Shown: positions 21,164-31,877, counted from the first letter of the stretch. The stretch: DNA of 64,000 bases from Rahnella victoriana (GCF_004330295.1 NZ_SJOJ01000014.1:62001-126000); one strand, 5' to 3'. Made by a program: numbers and translations. Notes: a model not told the origin generated them from the letters alone.

Positions 21164-22387
21164 TCAAAGCTGCCAGCCCGTACCCCACATCTTTCTCAGA
21201 GCCTCAGGCAACTGCCCGCTCATAACCTTCTCCGCACCCTGCCATTGCGCAAAACGACTTATCGCTCCCTGAATATCCCGCGCATGCCGTGATGTCACTG
21301 CCACACCCGGTTCAAGATGCAGGCTTTTGAGTTCCAGTATCTTTTCCTTACGATGCATTTTTGCATCCAGCCGGCCAATCAGTTCACCGCGTTGTAAGAC
21401 CGGTAGCGTGAAATAGCCGTATTGCCGCTTTGCTTCCGGCGTATAACATTCGATGCGGTAATCAAAATTAAACAACGTTGAGGCACGCTTTCGGTCCCAG
21501 ACGACGGGGTCAAAAGGAGAAAGCAGTGTGGTGACCGTAGAGCGGATCCCGGAATCAATGGCCTGTTGCAGTAAGGAGTACTGCCGGGAATGCACATAAT
21601 AAACTCCGTCCAGACCGGATACCTCTACCGGCGTAATTTCGTCATCAGACAGCAACTGAGCGATCACGGCTTTGGTGTTGATCCGCTTGAGCCGGTAGTA
21701 ATCCGCCAGCCACTCCGGTTTGAAAATACCCAGATATTGCGCAGACTGGCGCAGCATCTGGTATTCCGCAGCCGCCTGTTCTAAGGTCTGGCTGGCATCG
21801 TCCCAGCCGGGCATCACGCGTTCTGTCAGGTCATATACGCGGTGAAAATTTCGCCGCTCAGACACCATCAGTTTTCCTGCGGTGAACAGCGTTTCCAGAT
21901 GCTTTTTATGCGGTTTCCAGTCCCACCAGCCGCTGTTAGATTTTTTTTCTGCACTGAAATCAGCGGAACGCACCGGACCGTTTTCTGCAATATGGCCAAG
22001 AAGCGCCTGAATATCTGTCTGATGTTCATCAAACCAGGCCTGAGAAAATTTCCATCCCATGCCCTGCGGATTTAACATCCGGTGGCGCAGCAGACCGTAA
22101 TCCTCAGCAGGAATAAAACAGGCTTCATGCGCCCAGTATTCGAAAATATTGCCAGCGGACAGCGCATCTTCAAGCCACTGCGGCGGATAATTGCCGAGAC
22201 GGCTGAACAACACCAGATAAGGGCTGCGGGCGACGACGCTGATTGTATCGATTTGCAGTAATCCCATATCGCGGATGGCCTGTACGACATCAGATGCCAC
22301 AGGTTTTCGGGTGACGGGCTTGAGAAGGTGTTGCGCAGATAAATGCAGGGTGCGGGCTGAAGCGAGAGATATAACCGGGTGAGACAT
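21164..22387 (-). CDS. ycaQ: YcaQ, crosslink-unhooking DNA glycosylase (HTH_42/AlkX-like)
   Basis: A 407-residue member of the winged-helix DNA glycosylase family; E. coli YcaQ (AlkX) removes alkylated bases and unhooks interstrand crosslinks. The catalytic region LLQIDTISVVARSPYLVLFSR carries the Q-x-D variant of the QxQ/QxD motif. EYWAHEACFIP, WWDWKPHKKHLE and the SPFDPVVWDRKRA stretch are also conserved. The start ATG has GGATAC eight bases upstream. In E. coli it sits between lpxK and ycaR; here two csp genes lie between it and lpxK. Confidence 0.93.
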   Translation of the reverse strand: MSHPVISLASARTLHLSAQHLLKPVTRKPVASDVVQAIRDMGLLQIDTISVVARSPYLVLFSRLGNYPPQWLEDALSAGNIFEYWAHEACFIPAEDYGLLRHRMLNPQGMGWKFSQAWFDEHQTDIQALLGHIAENGPVRSADFSAEKKSNSGWWDWKPHKKHLETLFTAGKLMVSERRNFHRVYDLTERVMPGWDDASQTLEQAAAEYQMLRQSAQYLGIFKPEWLADYYRLKRINTKAVIAQLLSDDEITPVEVSGLDGVYYVHSRQYSLLQQAIDSGIRSTVTTLLSPFDPVVWDRKRASTLFNFDYRIECYTPEAKRQYGYFTLPVLQRGELIGRLDAKMHRKEKILELKSLHLEPGVAVTSRHARDIQGAISRFAQWQGAEKVMSGQLPEALRKMWGTGWQL

Positions 22388-22483
22388 ATCGGTATCCGAG
22401 GCAGCTAATTAACTGTGGATACCGATAGCATATTTTTACCGGAGCGTAAAATTCAGCTCAACGGCGAACAACAAAAATCAGAC

Positions 22484-22696
22484 TCAGAACGCAATCACAT
22501 CAGCCGCTGAAGGGCCATGCGCAACACTGCGGTAAGTCGTGAATTCGACTTTCTGACCGGCACTCAGAGATTTATTACCCGTATTTGCAATGGAAGTGCG
22601 CTGAACATAAATTTCAGAAGAACCATCGAGCGGACAAATAAAACCATAGCCTTTAGCCTGATTGTACCATTTAACTAAACCCATTTTTAACATCAT
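22484..22696 (-). CDS. Divergent cold-shock domain protein
   Basis: A 70-residue single CSD protein. ATG at 22696, the first of a tandem pair, is used because of the GGA ribosome site eight bases upstream. RNP1 is KGYGFI, as in CspA, but RNP2, normally VFVHFSAI, reads IYVQRTSI, so the His and Phe that stack on nucleic acid are lost. Later parts (AGQKVEF, GPSAADVIAF) fit the family. Reduced or altered RNA binding is inferred. A long leader upstream is typical of cold-induced csp genes. Confidence 0.88.
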   Translation of the reverse strand: MMLKMGLVKWYNQAKGYGFICPLDGSSEIYVQRTSIANTGNKSLSAGQKVEFTTYRSVAHGPSAADVIAF

Positions 22697-22873
22697 AATT
22701 TCTATCCTTTCTTTTGGGCATCCATGAACACACTTTTTTATTATTGTTCGGATGCGTTTGCCCATTTCTAAGTTATTTTTTTATAAAAAACCTCTAATGA
22801 GCGATTTTGTTTTAAAGATTATTTTTACAAATTTCGCGACATTTTATTCACGTCGCTTTACCTTTTCAGGTAT
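22697..22873 (-). other. AT-rich leader region of the divergent csp gene
   Basis: Non-coding on the minus strand between the cspE terminator and the csp start. It is unusually A/T-rich. Cold-shock genes commonly carry long structured leaders; that this is one is inferred. An in-frame ATG at 22765 extends the csp frame by 23 residues but has no support. Confidence 0.35.
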
Positions 22874-22902
22874 GAAAAACCCGCCATCCGGCGGGTTTTA
22901 CT
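22874..22902 (-). terminator. Terminator after cspE
   Basis: AAAACCCGCC/GGCGGGTTTT stem with an ATCC loop. T runs are present on both strands; it lies 55 bases after the minus-strand cspE stop. Confidence 0.85.
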
Positions 22903-22956
22903 CTGCTGATATGATTAGCAATTAACGCTTACTCATATCATCACGTCAGCCTCTTC

Positions 22957-23166
22957 TCAGAGTGCAATAACGTTAGCAGCAGCAGGACCGCGCGGGCTAT
23001 CCTGAATGGTGTATTCTACACGCTGACCTTCGGCCAGAGTTTTGAAACCATCGGTCGCGATTGCAGAAAAATGTACGAATACATCTTTACCGCCATCAGC
23101 TTGCTCAATAAAACCAAAACCTTTGCTTTCATTGAACCACTTAACCTGACCATTTTTCTTAGACAT
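22957..23166 (-). CDS. cspE: Cold-shock protein, CspE-like
   Basis: A 69-residue single-domain cold-shock protein, an RNA chaperone and antiterminator that binds single-stranded nucleic acid. It starts [20 protein letters not shown] and has intact RNP1 (KGFGFI) and RNP2 (VFVHFSAI). Closest by eye to E. coli CspE and CspC. The AAAAAGG ribosome site lies eight bases before the ATG. The same frame stays open for 22 codons upstream from a TTG but has no ribosome site there. Confidence 0.95.
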   Translation of the reverse strand: MSKKNGQVKWFNESKGFGFIEQADGGKDVFVHFSAIATDGFKTLAEGQRVEYTIQDSPRGPAAANVIAL

Positions 23167-23516
23167 ATTTAAAACCTTTTTACGAAATATAAAATCCTGC
23201 CATTCGGCAATGTGAGCCAATAGTTCAGACAATTACTTATGGGGAGGACTTAGAAGGTTCGTCTTGGAAGCGGAATCATCGGGAAAGAGATAACGTCTGG
23301 GAGGAACTGCTTTACTCTACACTCATACATAAATAGCGCTGCAACACAGGCTGCACGCATTTACTCATAAGCGCAGACCATTAGCAAGCCATGTTACTTC
23401 ATTATTCCGCAAATAAATGTGAATCGTAAATATAATCCTTTAAAATCAGAGAGCTTCAGGATTTAAATTTACGTAAATTTTTATGAGAACCGCTCATTTC
23501 ATGAGTTTTTTAGCAT
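23167..23516 (-). other. Non-coding region upstream of cspE
   Basis: About 350 bases without a plausible gene between lpxK and cspE. It should contain the cspE promoter and a leader of 100 bases or more. No hairpin strong enough to name was found, and no clear terminator for lpxK was seen on the minus strand. Confidence 0.4.
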
Positions 23517-24506
23517 TCAGCGGGTCTTTTGCAAAATAAGGTCAGTTATTTTTTGCAGTAATTTTTCAGCCAGAACGCCCGAAATTTTTGCGTCGACCGG
23601 TAAATACCACCAGTCCGGTTGAGCAAAAGCACGGCATTTCACCGCATCTTTTTCCGTCATCAGCAGGGATTGATCCGCCTGCAGAATGCCGGAAAGTTGT
23701 TCTGGGGAGTATGACTGATGATCTGAAAACGCGACTTCATGTTGCAGCGTCAGGCCGAGCTGTTTCAGCGTGGCAAAGAAACGAGGTGGATGCCCGATCC
23801 CGGCCATAGCCACCACATTTCGTAACGATGCGGCATCGCGCTGTTCACCCGTCTTCAGGTTTATCGCCTTGCCGGGTTGCAGGGTCATGGCCAGTTCACC
23901 TGCGTGAGGAACGCCGCCATTGGTAATCACCGCATCGACGGAACGCAAACGGGACTCCCGTTCACGCATCGGGCCAGCGGGTAGCCAGTGACCATTACCA
24001 AAACGGCGAATACCGTCGACGACCACAATTTCTATATCACGGCTGAGGGCGTAATGCTGCAAGCCATCATCAGTGATAATCACATCCAGTTCGTGAGCCG
24101 CGAGCAGTGCCTTTACCGCGTCTGAACGCACGGGAGAGACCGCAACCGGTGCGGCCGTTCTCTGAAATATCAGCACAGGCTCGTCACCCGCCTGCGTGGT
24201 TGGCGTCGCCTCCGTCAGTAATAACGGATAGTGCTCAGCCTTACCACCATAACCGCGTGAAACCACGCCAACCCGAAAACCATGCTGCTGAAGTGTTTCA
24301 ACCAGCCAGATCACCACCGGCGTTTTACCATTACCCCCGGCAGTCAGATTTCCGACCACCACGACGGGCACTGAAGCCCGCCAGCTTTTTTTAAGCCCCG
24401 CTTTGTAGCTGTAACGGATCACAGACGAGACTAACCCGTACAGCCACGAAAGAGGCAGGAGTAACAGATAAAGCGGTGACTTGCCTGACCAGATGCGCTC
24501 AATCAT
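23517..24506 (-). CDS. lpxK: Tetraacyldisaccharide 4'-kinase
   Basis: Phosphorylates the 4' position of the lipid A disaccharide precursor at the inner face of the inner membrane. It has 329 residues (E. coli 328). An N-terminal membrane anchor ([17 protein letters not shown]) is followed by a P-loop [12 protein letters not shown] (51-62), then [16 protein letters not shown] and [14 protein letters not shown], which holds the catalytic Asp region. It overlaps msbA by 4 bases (ATGA), so the lipid A flippase and kinase are coupled. Confidence 0.98.
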   Translation of the reverse strand: MIERIWSGKSPLYLLLLPLSWLYGLVSSVIRYSYKAGLKKSWRASVPVVVVGNLTAGGNGKTPVVIWLVETLQQHGFRVGVVSRGYGGKAEHYPLLLTEATPTTQAGDEPVLIFQRTAAPVAVSPVRSDAVKALLAAHELDVIITDDGLQHYALSRDIEIVVVDGIRRFGNGHWLPAGPMRERESRLRSVDAVITNGGVPHAGELAMTLQPGKAINLKTGEQRDAASLRNVVAMAGIGHPPRFFATLKQLGLTLQHEVAFSDHQSYSPEQLSGILQADQSLLMTEKDAVKCRAFAQPDWWYLPVDAKISGVLAEKLLQKITDLILQKTR

Positions 24507-26251
24507 TGGCCAAACTGCATCCGGTATAGCTGCGAGTAAACACCACGCTCTTCAAGCAAATCAGCATGTGAACCACGTTCAACGACACGACCATCTTCTA
24601 TAACCAGAATTTCATCGGCTTTTTCGATGGTCGACAAGCGGTGCGCAATCACCAACGAGGTACGGTTTTTCTGCAATTCATCCAGCGCTGCCTGAATGGC
24701 ACGCTCAGATTCGGTATCAAGTGCAGAGGTCGCTTCATCAAGGATCAGGACCGGCGAATCACGCAGTAAGGCACGAGCAATCGCAATACGCTGACGCTGA
24801 CCGCCTGAAAGCAGTACGCCGTTCTCACCAATAACCGTATCCAGTCCTTTATCCATCTTGCTGATAAAGTCCATGGCGTAAGCCATAGTCGCTGCTTTTT
24901 CGATCTCTTCGCGGGAGTATATATCGGTACGCGCATAAGCGATGTTGTTGGCAATGGTGTCGTTGAACAGGTGAACGTTTTGAGAAACCAGCGCCACCTG
25001 ATTACGCAGTGATGACAGCGTGTATTCACGCAGATCATGACCATCCATCAGAATAGAGCCTTCCTGGATGTCATAGAAACGCGTCAGCAGGTTCGCAATG
25101 GTCGATTTTCCTGAGCCGGAACGACCGACCAGGGCCACCGTTTTGCCTTCTGGCAGGCTGAAGGAAATATCGCGCAGAGCCGGAATATCACGCCCGGGAT
25201 AAGTGAAGGTCACATTTTTGAACTCGACATCCCCTTTCACGCGTTTGACTTCCAGTTTCCCTTCGTCTTTTTCCTGTTCCATATCCAGAATGGAGAACAG
25301 TGTCTGGCAAGCTGCCATCCCGCGCTGGAACTGGGAGTTGACGTTAGTCAGGGATTTCAGCGGACGCATCAGGGCAATCATCGATGAGAACACCACGGTG
25401 ATGGTACCCGCGCTGAGCGTTTCCATGACGGACGGGAAGCTCGCTGCATACAATACGAATGCCAGCGCCAGAGAGGCAATAAGCTGAATGATCGGGTCTG
25501 AAATTGAAGAAGCCGAAACCATACGCATACCTTGCTGGCGCATGCGGTTACTGACTTTATCAAAACGCGCGGTTTCCACTTTCTGACCGCCGAAGATCAG
25601 TACTTCTTTATGACCTTTCAGCATCTGCTCGGCGCTGGTGGTAACCTGCCCCATGGTGTTTTGCATTGTCTTACTGATGTTACGGAAGCGTTTTGACACG
25701 ACACGGATAACAACAGACACAATTGGCGCAATCACAATCAGGATCACCGAAAGCTGCCAGCTGTAATAGAACATCATGACAAACAGACCGATGATGGACG
25801 CACCTTCACGCACTACCGTCACCAGCGCGCTGGAAGACGAAGACGCCACCTGCTCTGAATCATAGGTGATACGGGAAAGTAAGGTACCGGTAGACTGCTG
25901 ATCAAAAAATGCGACAGGCATTCTCATCATGTGACCAAACAGGCGACGACGCATATGCATCACCACTTTGCCCGAAACCCACGAAATACAGTAACTGGAT
26001 ATATAGCCACTGACACCACGTACGATCATCAGACCGATAACGACCAGAGGCATCCACAGTAAAATTGAGCGGTCAGCTTTACCAAAACCATCATCCAGCA
26101 ACGGTTTCAGCAAAGACAGCATGAAAGTGTCACTGGCGGCGTTAGCGACCAGCGCGATTGCCGCAGCGATCAGCCCGGCTTTAAAAGGTGTGATCATCGG
26201 CCACAGGCGACGGAATGTCTGCCACGTAGAGAGATCTTTATCGTTCATCAT
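24503..26251 (-). CDS. msbA: Lipid A export ATP-binding/permease protein MsbA
   Basis: Homodimeric ABC flippase moving lipid A-core across the inner membrane. It has 582 residues, as in E. coli. Six membrane helices lie in the first 320 residues. The nucleotide-binding domain has Walker [10 protein letters not shown] (about 376-384), signature LSGGQRQR, Walker [13 protein letters not shown] and the H-loop AHRLST. A double Met (MMNDKD) leaves two adjacent starts; the first is used. comEC lies 38 bases upstream on the same strand. Confidence 0.98.
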   Translation of the reverse strand: MMNDKDLSTWQTFRRLWPMITPFKAGLIAAAIALVANAASDTFMLSLLKPLLDDGFGKADRSILLWMPLVVIGLMIVRGVSGYISSYCISWVSGKVVMHMRRRLFGHMMRMPVAFFDQQSTGTLLSRITYDSEQVASSSSSALVTVVREGASIIGLFVMMFYYSWQLSVILIVIAPIVSVVIRVVSKRFRNISKTMQNTMGQVTTSAEQMLKGHKEVLIFGGQKVETARFDKVSNRMRQQGMRMVSASSISDPIIQLIASLALAFVLYAASFPSVMETLSAGTITVVFSSMIALMRPLKSLTNVNSQFQRGMAACQTLFSILDMEQEKDEGKLEVKRVKGDVEFKNVTFTYPGRDIPALRDISFSLPEGKTVALVGRSGSGKSTIANLLTRFYDIQEGSILMDGHDLREYTLSSLRNQVALVSQNVHLFNDTIANNIAYARTDIYSREEIEKAATMAYAMDFISKMDKGLDTVIGENGVLLSGGQRQRIAIARALLRDSPVLILDEATSALDTESERAIQAALDELQKNRTSLVIAHRLSTIEKADEILVIEDGRVVERGSHADLLEERGVYSQLYRMQFGQ

Positions 26252-26289
26252 GCAATATCAACCAGCATCGAAAGAAATAGCGGTCTATT

Positions 26290-28548
26290 CTACTCATTAT
26301 CTTCCGATACTCCAAACCGGTGGTGATACCAGCGGGGGATTAATTGCTCGCGTAAGCCTTTAATTGTCCAATAATCGTCATAAATGAAGAGAATAAGCTG
26401 ACCCGAACGGGACGTTGAACGCCAGTCATAGCGTGCTTTGTTGTATCTGCTAACAACTTTATCAGCCGGAAGACGCCATTTATTAAAGCGGGATGCGGAA
26501 GCCAGTGCGATAACCGGCTTAACGGCGCGCAGAAAAGGCGGCGTTGACGAGGTATTACTGCCGTGATGAGGAACCTGAAGCACCGTGGCCTGTAGCTCAC
26601 TCCGCCATTTCCTGACTAATGCTTTTTCGGTTTCAGCCTCAATATCACCGGTCAGAAGCAAACTGAATGTTCCGTCATCAATGCGGATCACGCAGCTGTC
26701 ATTATTTCCGACATCCGCTGACATCTTCTCTGGCCATAAGACTTTGAAAGCCAGCCCCTGCCAGTGCCATTGCTCACCCGCCTTACATTTCAGATGATGC
26801 TGACCGGACAACGCACTTTCACGTACACTGGCGGCAGGGAACCGGTTTTGTAACAGAGGCAATCCGCCACGATGATCCATATCATCATGACTGATAATGA
26901 TCAGTTCTGGCTGAATATTCTTCCAGTTTAGGAAAGGGATGATATTTTGCTCAGCGGCGGAACTCCCTTCCCAGCGGTTGCCGGTATCGTAAAGGATCCC
27001 CCTGCCGTTTTTACTGATAAGAACAGACAAACCGTGGCCGACATCAATCATATCCACCCGCCAGCGCTCTTCCGGGTTCCTGTTCAGCCAGACGAATGAG
27101 ATCGCAAAGATCGACAGCAGGAGTGAAACGCAATATCTCCACGGGCAAATCCGCCAGCACAGAAGCATTATCCACCCTGTCAGGCTTGCGACCAGAAATG
27201 ATTCGCCTAGCGGGATCCAGCCATCCGGTAATGCTTTGACTCCCCACAGCGCCAGCCTTAACGTCGCGTCCGCCAGTTGCCAGAGCAGTGTTTGCGCATT
27301 ATCCATTAGCACGGATGGCATCAGGTTCATCAGTAAGGCCAGCAATACCAGCGGAACGGTGACCAGCGAAACTACCGGTACTGCCCACATATTTGCCGGA
27401 AAGGAAAAAAGGTTTATGCCATGAAAGATCCACACCTGTAAGGGTAACAGGAGAAGTGTCATCCCCAGTTGCAGATGCGCCCAGCGTAACAGCGCCCAAT
27501 ATCTTGCTTGCTGAAACATGGCAGGAAGCGGTGCCCACTGGAACCAGAAAATCAGTGTTCCCACCGCGAAGCATGACAACCAGAAGCTGTCGGATAATAA
27601 ATTCATCGGGTCAGCGAGAAGAAGAACAGAAACCACCCAAAGCCATATCTGCCACGGATGACAACGGATACGGAAAAGGCGCAATAAAATCCACAAGGAT
27701 ACTGCTAACGCTGCACGTATGGCGGGTGCGTTGCCCCCTGAAAGCCAGGTGTAAACCAGTAAAAATACCGCGCTTACCCATAGCGGAAAACGATAATCGA
27801 TTAACTTTACCGGCATAAAATATTGTATTCCGCGTGCCAGCCACCATCCGAACAGCGCCGCAATGCCAATATGTAAGCCTGAGATCGCCACCAGATGTGC
27901 GATGCCTGAGTGCTGCAACAGCAACTTATCCGCATCCCGGATTAATCCTTTTTCGCCAAACGCCAGTGCGACCAGAATGGCCGTATTTTCCATTGGCGGC
28001 ATTTTCAGCTGCACTCGTTGAATAAACTGCTGGCGAAGCGAACTTTGCGCCGACAACCTCTGACTACGACGAACAGTGGCTGTCAGCGGGGCATGCTGAG
28101 CCAGCGCCCAGCGCTGGGCATCAAATCCGCCTTCATTCAGCAAGCTGTGAACAGGCCGCAAACTAACGGTCATATCCCAGCGCTGACCGGCCAAAAGTGC
28201 TTCTCCTCCCGCGTCCCATTTCGTACGGAACATGACCGGTGGAAATACCCTTTTGCCGTCCACTTTTTCAATTTTGAAGAACACTGACGACGTACGGGTG
28301 TTTCCGAGATGAGTACTCTCTGCCACCGCAATAACATGGCGCGGGGTACCCTGAAGTGCTGAGATCTGGCGCAGTTGAATGCTGCCCTGAACTGCGGCCC
28401 AGCTGAAACTCAGCAGGCAGATAGCCAGCAAGCTGAACAGTTTGTGATGACATCTGACGCAATACCCGGCAGCAATACACAGCATGATCATCTGAAGAGA
28501 GGAAGGAAGTTGCGGGAGAAGGAGCAGCGGCATCATGCCGGCTATCAC
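26290..28548 (-). CDS. comEC: ComEC/Rec2-family DNA uptake channel (YcaI)
   Basis: Polytopic inner-membrane protein related to competence channel ComEC; in enterobacteria DNA uptake by it is not generally demonstrated. It has 752 residues from GTG at 28548. An N-terminal DUF4131-like region is followed by the competence domain (HLVAISGLHIGIAALFGWW, about ten membrane segments) and a C-terminal metallo-beta-lactamase-like domain (IDVGHGLSVLI, SHDDMDHRGGLP, LLTGDIE, VPHHGSNTSS). E. coli YcaI aligns from a point 11 codons further upstream, where AAAGGAG lies six bases before an AUC codon (28579-28581). The true start is therefore uncertain. Confidence 0.9.
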   Translation of the reverse strand: MIAGMMPLLLLPQLPSSLQMIMLCIAAGYCVRCHHKLFSLLAICLLSFSWAAVQGSIQLRQISALQGTPRHVIAVAESTHLGNTRTSSVFFKIEKVDGKRVFPPVMFRTKWDAGGEALLAGQRWDMTVSLRPVHSLLNEGGFDAQRWALAQHAPLTATVRRSQRLSAQSSLRQQFIQRVQLKMPPMENTAILVALAFGEKGLIRDADKLLLQHSGIAHLVAISGLHIGIAALFGWWLARGIQYFMPVKLIDYRFPLWVSAVFLLVYTWLSGGNAPAIRAALAVSLWILLRLFRIRCHPWQIWLWVVSVLLLADPMNLLSDSFWLSCFAVGTLIFWFQWAPLPAMFQQARYWALLRWAHLQLGMTLLLLPLQVWIFHGINLFSFPANMWAVPVVSLVTVPLVLLALLMNLMPSVLMDNAQTLLWQLADATLRLALWGVKALPDGWIPLGESFLVASLTGWIMLLCWRICPWRYCVSLLLSIFAISFVWLNRNPEERWRVDMIDVGHGLSVLISKNGRGILYDTGNRWEGSSAAEQNIIPFLNWKNIQPELIIISHDDMDHRGGLPLLQNRFPAASVRESALSGQHHLKCKAGEQWHWQGLAFKVLWPEKMSADVGNNDSCVIRIDDGTFSLLLTGDIEAETEKALVRKWRSELQATVLQVPHHGSNTSSTPPFLRAVKPVIALASASRFNKWRLPADKVVSRYNKARYDWRSTSRSGQLILFIYDDYWTIKGLREQLIPRWYHHRFGVSEDNE

Positions 28549-28734
28549 AGCTAAAGAAGCCTCATCCAGTGAGATTTTGATGTTTTACTCCTTTCACATT
28601 TATCGGACATATGTTCGTGGCGGAGTATGATTTTCACGCAAGGCAGGGGCAAGCAGGAGAGCAAAAGGCTGCGAGACATTACGCAAACTTTTTGTTTTCA
28701 GAACAGAAGTGGGGGGAATTCTTAGATTATGAGG

Positions 28735-28767
28735 CAAAAAAAACGGCACCCAATGGGTACCGTTTTA
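28735..28767 (-). terminator. Terminator after ihfB
   Basis: AAACGG-ACC/GGT-CCGTTT stem with one mismatch, followed on the minus strand by eight T. It lies about 40 bases after the ihfB stop. Confidence 0.85.
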
Positions 28768-28806
28768 CGTTCGCTATAGGCAGACATTTACGTTCAGGCG
28801 AAAACC

Positions 28807-29091
28807 TTAACCGTAAATATTCGCGCGATCGCGCAGCTCTTTACCTGGCTTAAAGTGAGGAACGTACTTGCCGTCCAGCTCAACTTTATCGCCCGTTTTA
28901 GGGTTGCGCCCAACACGCGGAGCACGGTAGTGAAGAGAAAAACTGCCAAACCCACGGATTTCGATGCGTTCACCATCAGCCAAGGTTGCAGCCATATGCT
29001 CAAGCATCTCTTTCACTGCATCCTCAACAGCTTTCGCCGGGATATGAGAGTGCTGGCCAGCAAGTCTTTCAATAAGTTCAGACTTGGTCAT
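28807..29091 (-). CDS. ihfB: Integration host factor beta subunit
   Basis: DNA-bending nucleoid protein, partner of IhfA. It has 94 residues, as in E. coli, starting [13 protein letters not shown] after a GGAGG ribosome site; the open frame upstream is ignored. The beta-arm region [26 protein letters not shown] carries the intercalating proline. It lies downstream of rpsA, as in E. coli. Confidence 0.98.
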   Translation of the reverse strand: MTKSELIERLAGQHSHIPAKAVEDAVKEMLEHMAATLADGERIEIRGFGSFSLHYRAPRVGRNPKTGDKVELDGKYVPHFKPGKELRDRANIYG

Positions 29092-29151
29092 AGTACCTCC
29101 AAGCTTTGCAGCTAAACTACCGTTTCGGGGCAACAGAGTCGCCCCCCGTCA

Positions 29152-30825
29152 TTACTCGCCTTTTGCCGCTTTGAACGCTTCAGCCATAGCGTTAGAGAAG
29201 TTGCTTTCGTCTGGTTTGTTGTTAACAACAGCGATTGCATCTTTCTCGTCTGCTTCATCCTTAGCACGGACGGACAGGCTTACTACGCGGTTCTTACGAT
29301 CAACACCGGTGAATTTAGCTTCAACTTCATCACCAACGCTCAGAACCAGAGTTGCGTCTTCAATACGGTCGCGAGAAGCTTCTGAAGCGCGCAGGTAACC
29401 TTCTACGCCACCAGCTAATTCAACTGTAGCACCTTTGGCGTCAACTGCTGTGACTTTACCAGTAACAATAGTACCTTTCTTGTTAACAGACAGGTAGTTA
29501 TTGAATGGATCTTCAGCCAGTTGCTTCACGCCCAGGGAGATACGTTCACGTTCTGCGTCAACTTGCAGAACCACAGCTGCGATTTCGTCGCCTTTCTTGT
29601 ATTCACGTACTGCTTCTTCGCCTGCAACGTTCCAGGAGATGTCAGACAGGTGAACCAGGCCGTCGATGCCGCCGTCCAGACCAATGAAGATACCGAAGTC
29701 AGTGATTGACTTGATTTTACCTTCAACACGGTCGTTCTTGTTGTGGGTTTCTGCGAATTGCTGCCATGGGTTGTTTTTGCATTGTTTCAGGCCCAGGGAG
29801 ATACGACGACGTTCTTCGTCGATATCCAGAACCATAACTTCAACAACATCGCCCACGTTAACAACTTTAGATGGGTGGATGTTTTTGTTAGTCCAATCCA
29901 TTTCAGAAACGTGAACCAGACCTTCAACGCCTTCTTCGATTTCTACGAAGCAGCCGTAATCAGTCAGGTTGGTAACGCGACCCGTCAGTTTAGTACCTTC
30001 TGGGTAACGTTTAGCGATAGCGACCCAAGGATCTTCGCCCAGTTGTTTCAGACCCAGTGACACACGGGTACGCTCGCGGTCAAATTTAAGGACTTTAACA
30101 GTGATTTCATCGCCAACATTAACGATTTCGCTTGGGTGTTTAACACGTTTCCAAGCCATGTCAGTGATGTGCAGCAGGCCGTCAACGCCGCCCAGATCAA
30201 CGAATGCACCGTAGTCAGTGAGGTTCTTAACGATACCTTTAACTTCCATGCCTTCCTGCAGGTTTTCCAGCAGTTGATCGCGCTCTGCGCTGTTCTCAGA
30301 CTCAATTACTGCACGACGGGAAACAACAACGTTGTTGCGTTTCTGGTCCAGTTTGATGACTTTGAACTCAAGATCTTTGCCTTCGAGATGCAGCGTGTCG
30401 CGAACAGGACGAACGTCTACCAGTGAACCTGGCAGGAACGCACGGATACCGTTCAGCTCAACAGTGAAACCGCCTTTCACTTTACCGTTGATAACACCGG
30501 TAACAGTTGCAGATTCTTCGTAAGCTTTTTCCAGCGTGATCCAAGCTTCATGACGTTTAGCTTTTTCACGGGACAGCAGAGTTTCACCGAAGCCGTCTTC
30601 AACAGCGTCCAGCGCAACATCAACTTCGTCGCCAACCTGGATTTCCAGTTCGCCCTGTGCGTTTTTGAATTGTTCTGCCGGGATTGCAGACTCAGATTTC
30701 AGACCGGCGTCAACCAGTACGATATCTTTGTCGATAGACACAACAACACCACGAACGATGGAACCAGGACGGGTTTCGATTGTTTTTAAGGATTCTTCAA
30801 AGAGTTGAGCAAAAGATTCAGTCAT
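29152..30825 (-). CDS. rpsA: 30S ribosomal protein S1
   Basis: Largest ribosomal protein; melts and delivers mRNA to the 30S subunit. It has 557 residues, as in E. coli, starting [13 protein letters not shown]. Six OB-fold S1 repeats are seen, for example [55 protein letters not shown] and [21 protein letters not shown]. No good ribosome-binding sequence precedes the ATG, a known feature of rpsA linked to autoregulation by S1. The frame runs on 22 codons upstream through the leader and is not used. Confidence 0.99.
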   Translation of the reverse strand: MTESFAQLFEESLKTIETRPGSIVRGVVVSIDKDIVLVDAGLKSESAIPAEQFKNAQGELEIQVGDEVDVALDAVEDGFGETLLSREKAKRHEAWITLEKAYEESATVTGVINGKVKGGFTVELNGIRAFLPGSLVDVRPVRDTLHLEGKDLEFKVIKLDQKRNNVVVSRRAVIESENSAERDQLLENLQEGMEVKGIVKNLTDYGAFVDLGGVDGLLHITDMAWKRVKHPSEIVNVGDEITVKVLKFDRERTRVSLGLKQLGEDPWVAIAKRYPEGTKLTGRVTNLTDYGCFVEIEEGVEGLVHVSEMDWTNKNIHPSKVVNVGDVVEVMVLDIDEERRRISLGLKQCKNNPWQQFAETHNKNDRVEGKIKSITDFGIFIGLDGGIDGLVHLSDISWNVAGEEAVREYKKGDEIAAVVLQVDAERERISLGVKQLAEDPFNNYLSVNKKGTIVTGKVTAVDAKGATVELAGGVEGYLRASEASRDRIEDATLVLSVGDEVEAKFTGVDRKNRVVSLSVRAKDEADEKDAIAVVNNKPDESNFSNAMAEAFKAAKGE

Positions 30826-30905
30826 GTTGATAATCTTTAGGTTCTTAAGTTTAACGTCCATCTGGCTTCCTGCTGGATGGGGTTGTTTCAAATGCCCCGC
30901 TACAG
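30826..30905 (-). promoter_or_regulatory. rpsA leader with GGA-loop hairpin
   Basis: On the minus strand CCAUC pairs with GAUGG (30858-30862 with 30876-30880) and leaves a loop containing GGA. Upstream, GGGG and CCCC (about 30879-30898) can also pair. Structured leaders with GGA loops and no Shine-Dalgarno are characteristic of rpsA and serve S1 feedback control. The pairing is seen; the function is from the family. Confidence 0.6.
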
Positions 30906-30981
30906 ATCCTTGCGGCGAGGTTAAAAAAAACTATAGCCAAAACTGGCACTGAATATTCTTCAGCACCAGATTACGGCTCGA

Positions 30982-31680
30982 TTACCGGGTTTGTTTTTGC
31001 GGTAATCCTAGAATTTCTGTGGCATATGCCAGCGCTTTTTCGATGACTTCGTCGATGGACATGCTGGTTGAATCCAGCAATAACGCATCGGAAGCAGCCA
31101 CTAAAGGCGCGATAGCCCTGTTACGATCACGGTCATCACGTTCTTTGATCTCGGCTAAAAGCCGTTCAAAGTTAACACTAAAGCCTTTTTCCTGCAACTG
31201 TAGCATTCTTCTGTTTGCACGTTCTTCTGAACTCGCATCAAGAAATATCTTCACAGGCGCATCAGGGAAAACAACCGTGCCCATATCGCGGCCATCTGCA
31301 ATCAGGCCCGGGGCATCGCGGAATGCGCGCTGACGGCGCAGCAATGCCTCACGGACACGCGGGAATGCCGCCGCCTGTGAAGCCGTATTGCCTACCGTTT
31401 CGGTGCGGATTTCATTGGTGACATCCTCACCTTCCAAAATAACCTGTAACTGCCCATCCTGAGCAACAAAACGAACGTCGAGATGTGCGGCAAGCGGAAC
31501 TAACGCCTCTTCTGAGACAATATCAACCTGGTGATGCAGCGCTGCCAGGGCTAACACGCGGTAAATGGCACCGGAATCCAGCAAGTGCCAGTTAAAGGCT
31601 TCGGCCAGCGCTTTACACAACGTACCTTTACCTGCACCACTTGGCCCATCAACGGTGATTACCGGGGTTAAAGCCGTCAT
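30982..31680 (-). CDS. cmk: Cytidylate kinase
   Basis: Phosphorylates CMP and dCMP with ATP; recycles CMP from RNA turnover. It has 232 residues, starting [20 protein letters not shown], with the P-loop at 12-20 and a GGAG ribosome site. The NMP-binding insert typical of gram-negative Cmk, RRQRAF and the [16 protein letters not shown] segment are present. The open frame upstream (to 31746) is discarded. It precedes rpsA by 156 bases. Confidence 0.98.
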   Translation of the reverse strand: MTALTPVITVDGPSGAGKGTLCKALAEAFNWHLLDSGAIYRVLALAALHHQVDIVSEEALVPLAAHLDVRFVAQDGQLQVILEGEDVTNEIRTETVGNTASQAAAFPRVREALLRRQRAFRDAPGLIADGRDMGTVVFPDAPVKIFLDASSEERANRRMLQLQEKGFSVNFERLLAEIKERDDRDRNRAIAPLVAASDALLLDSTSMSIDEVIEKALAYATEILGLPQKQTR

Positions 31681-31823
31681 TTTTGTCTCCTTTCGGTGGG
31701 GTATACCCGCTTCACTCGCCATAGAGGACTCATTCAGGAGCGGCATTATACGCTGCCTTTAAGTCAACTGTTACCCCCCCATTTTTCAGTTGCCTAAAAA
31801 GCGGACGGTTCCGAAATCTCAGT

Positions 31824-31855
31824 AACAAAAAACGGGCATCAATAGATGCCCGTTA
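31824..31855 (-). terminator. Terminator of the serC-aroA operon
   Basis: Ten-base perfect stem AACGGGCATC/GATGCCCGTT with an AATA loop and a T6 tail on the minus strand, 23 bases after the aroA stop. Confidence 0.92.
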
Positions 31856-31877
31856 TCTTTGCAGACACAACGTAAGA

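Noticed and set aside
22697-22765. N-terminal extension of the divergent csp gene from ATG 22765
   Set aside because: The product from 22696 has the normal CSD length and a ribosome site; the extension is basic, unlike the family, and has no ribosome site.
23167-23232. In-frame 22-codon extension upstream of cspE from a TTG
   Set aside because: No ribosome site before the TTG, and the ATG at 23166 has one and gives the standard protein.
29084-30789. Antisense frames over rpsA
   Set aside because: rpsA is continuous and near identical to known S1; the opposite frames have repetitive composition that follows the S1 repeats.
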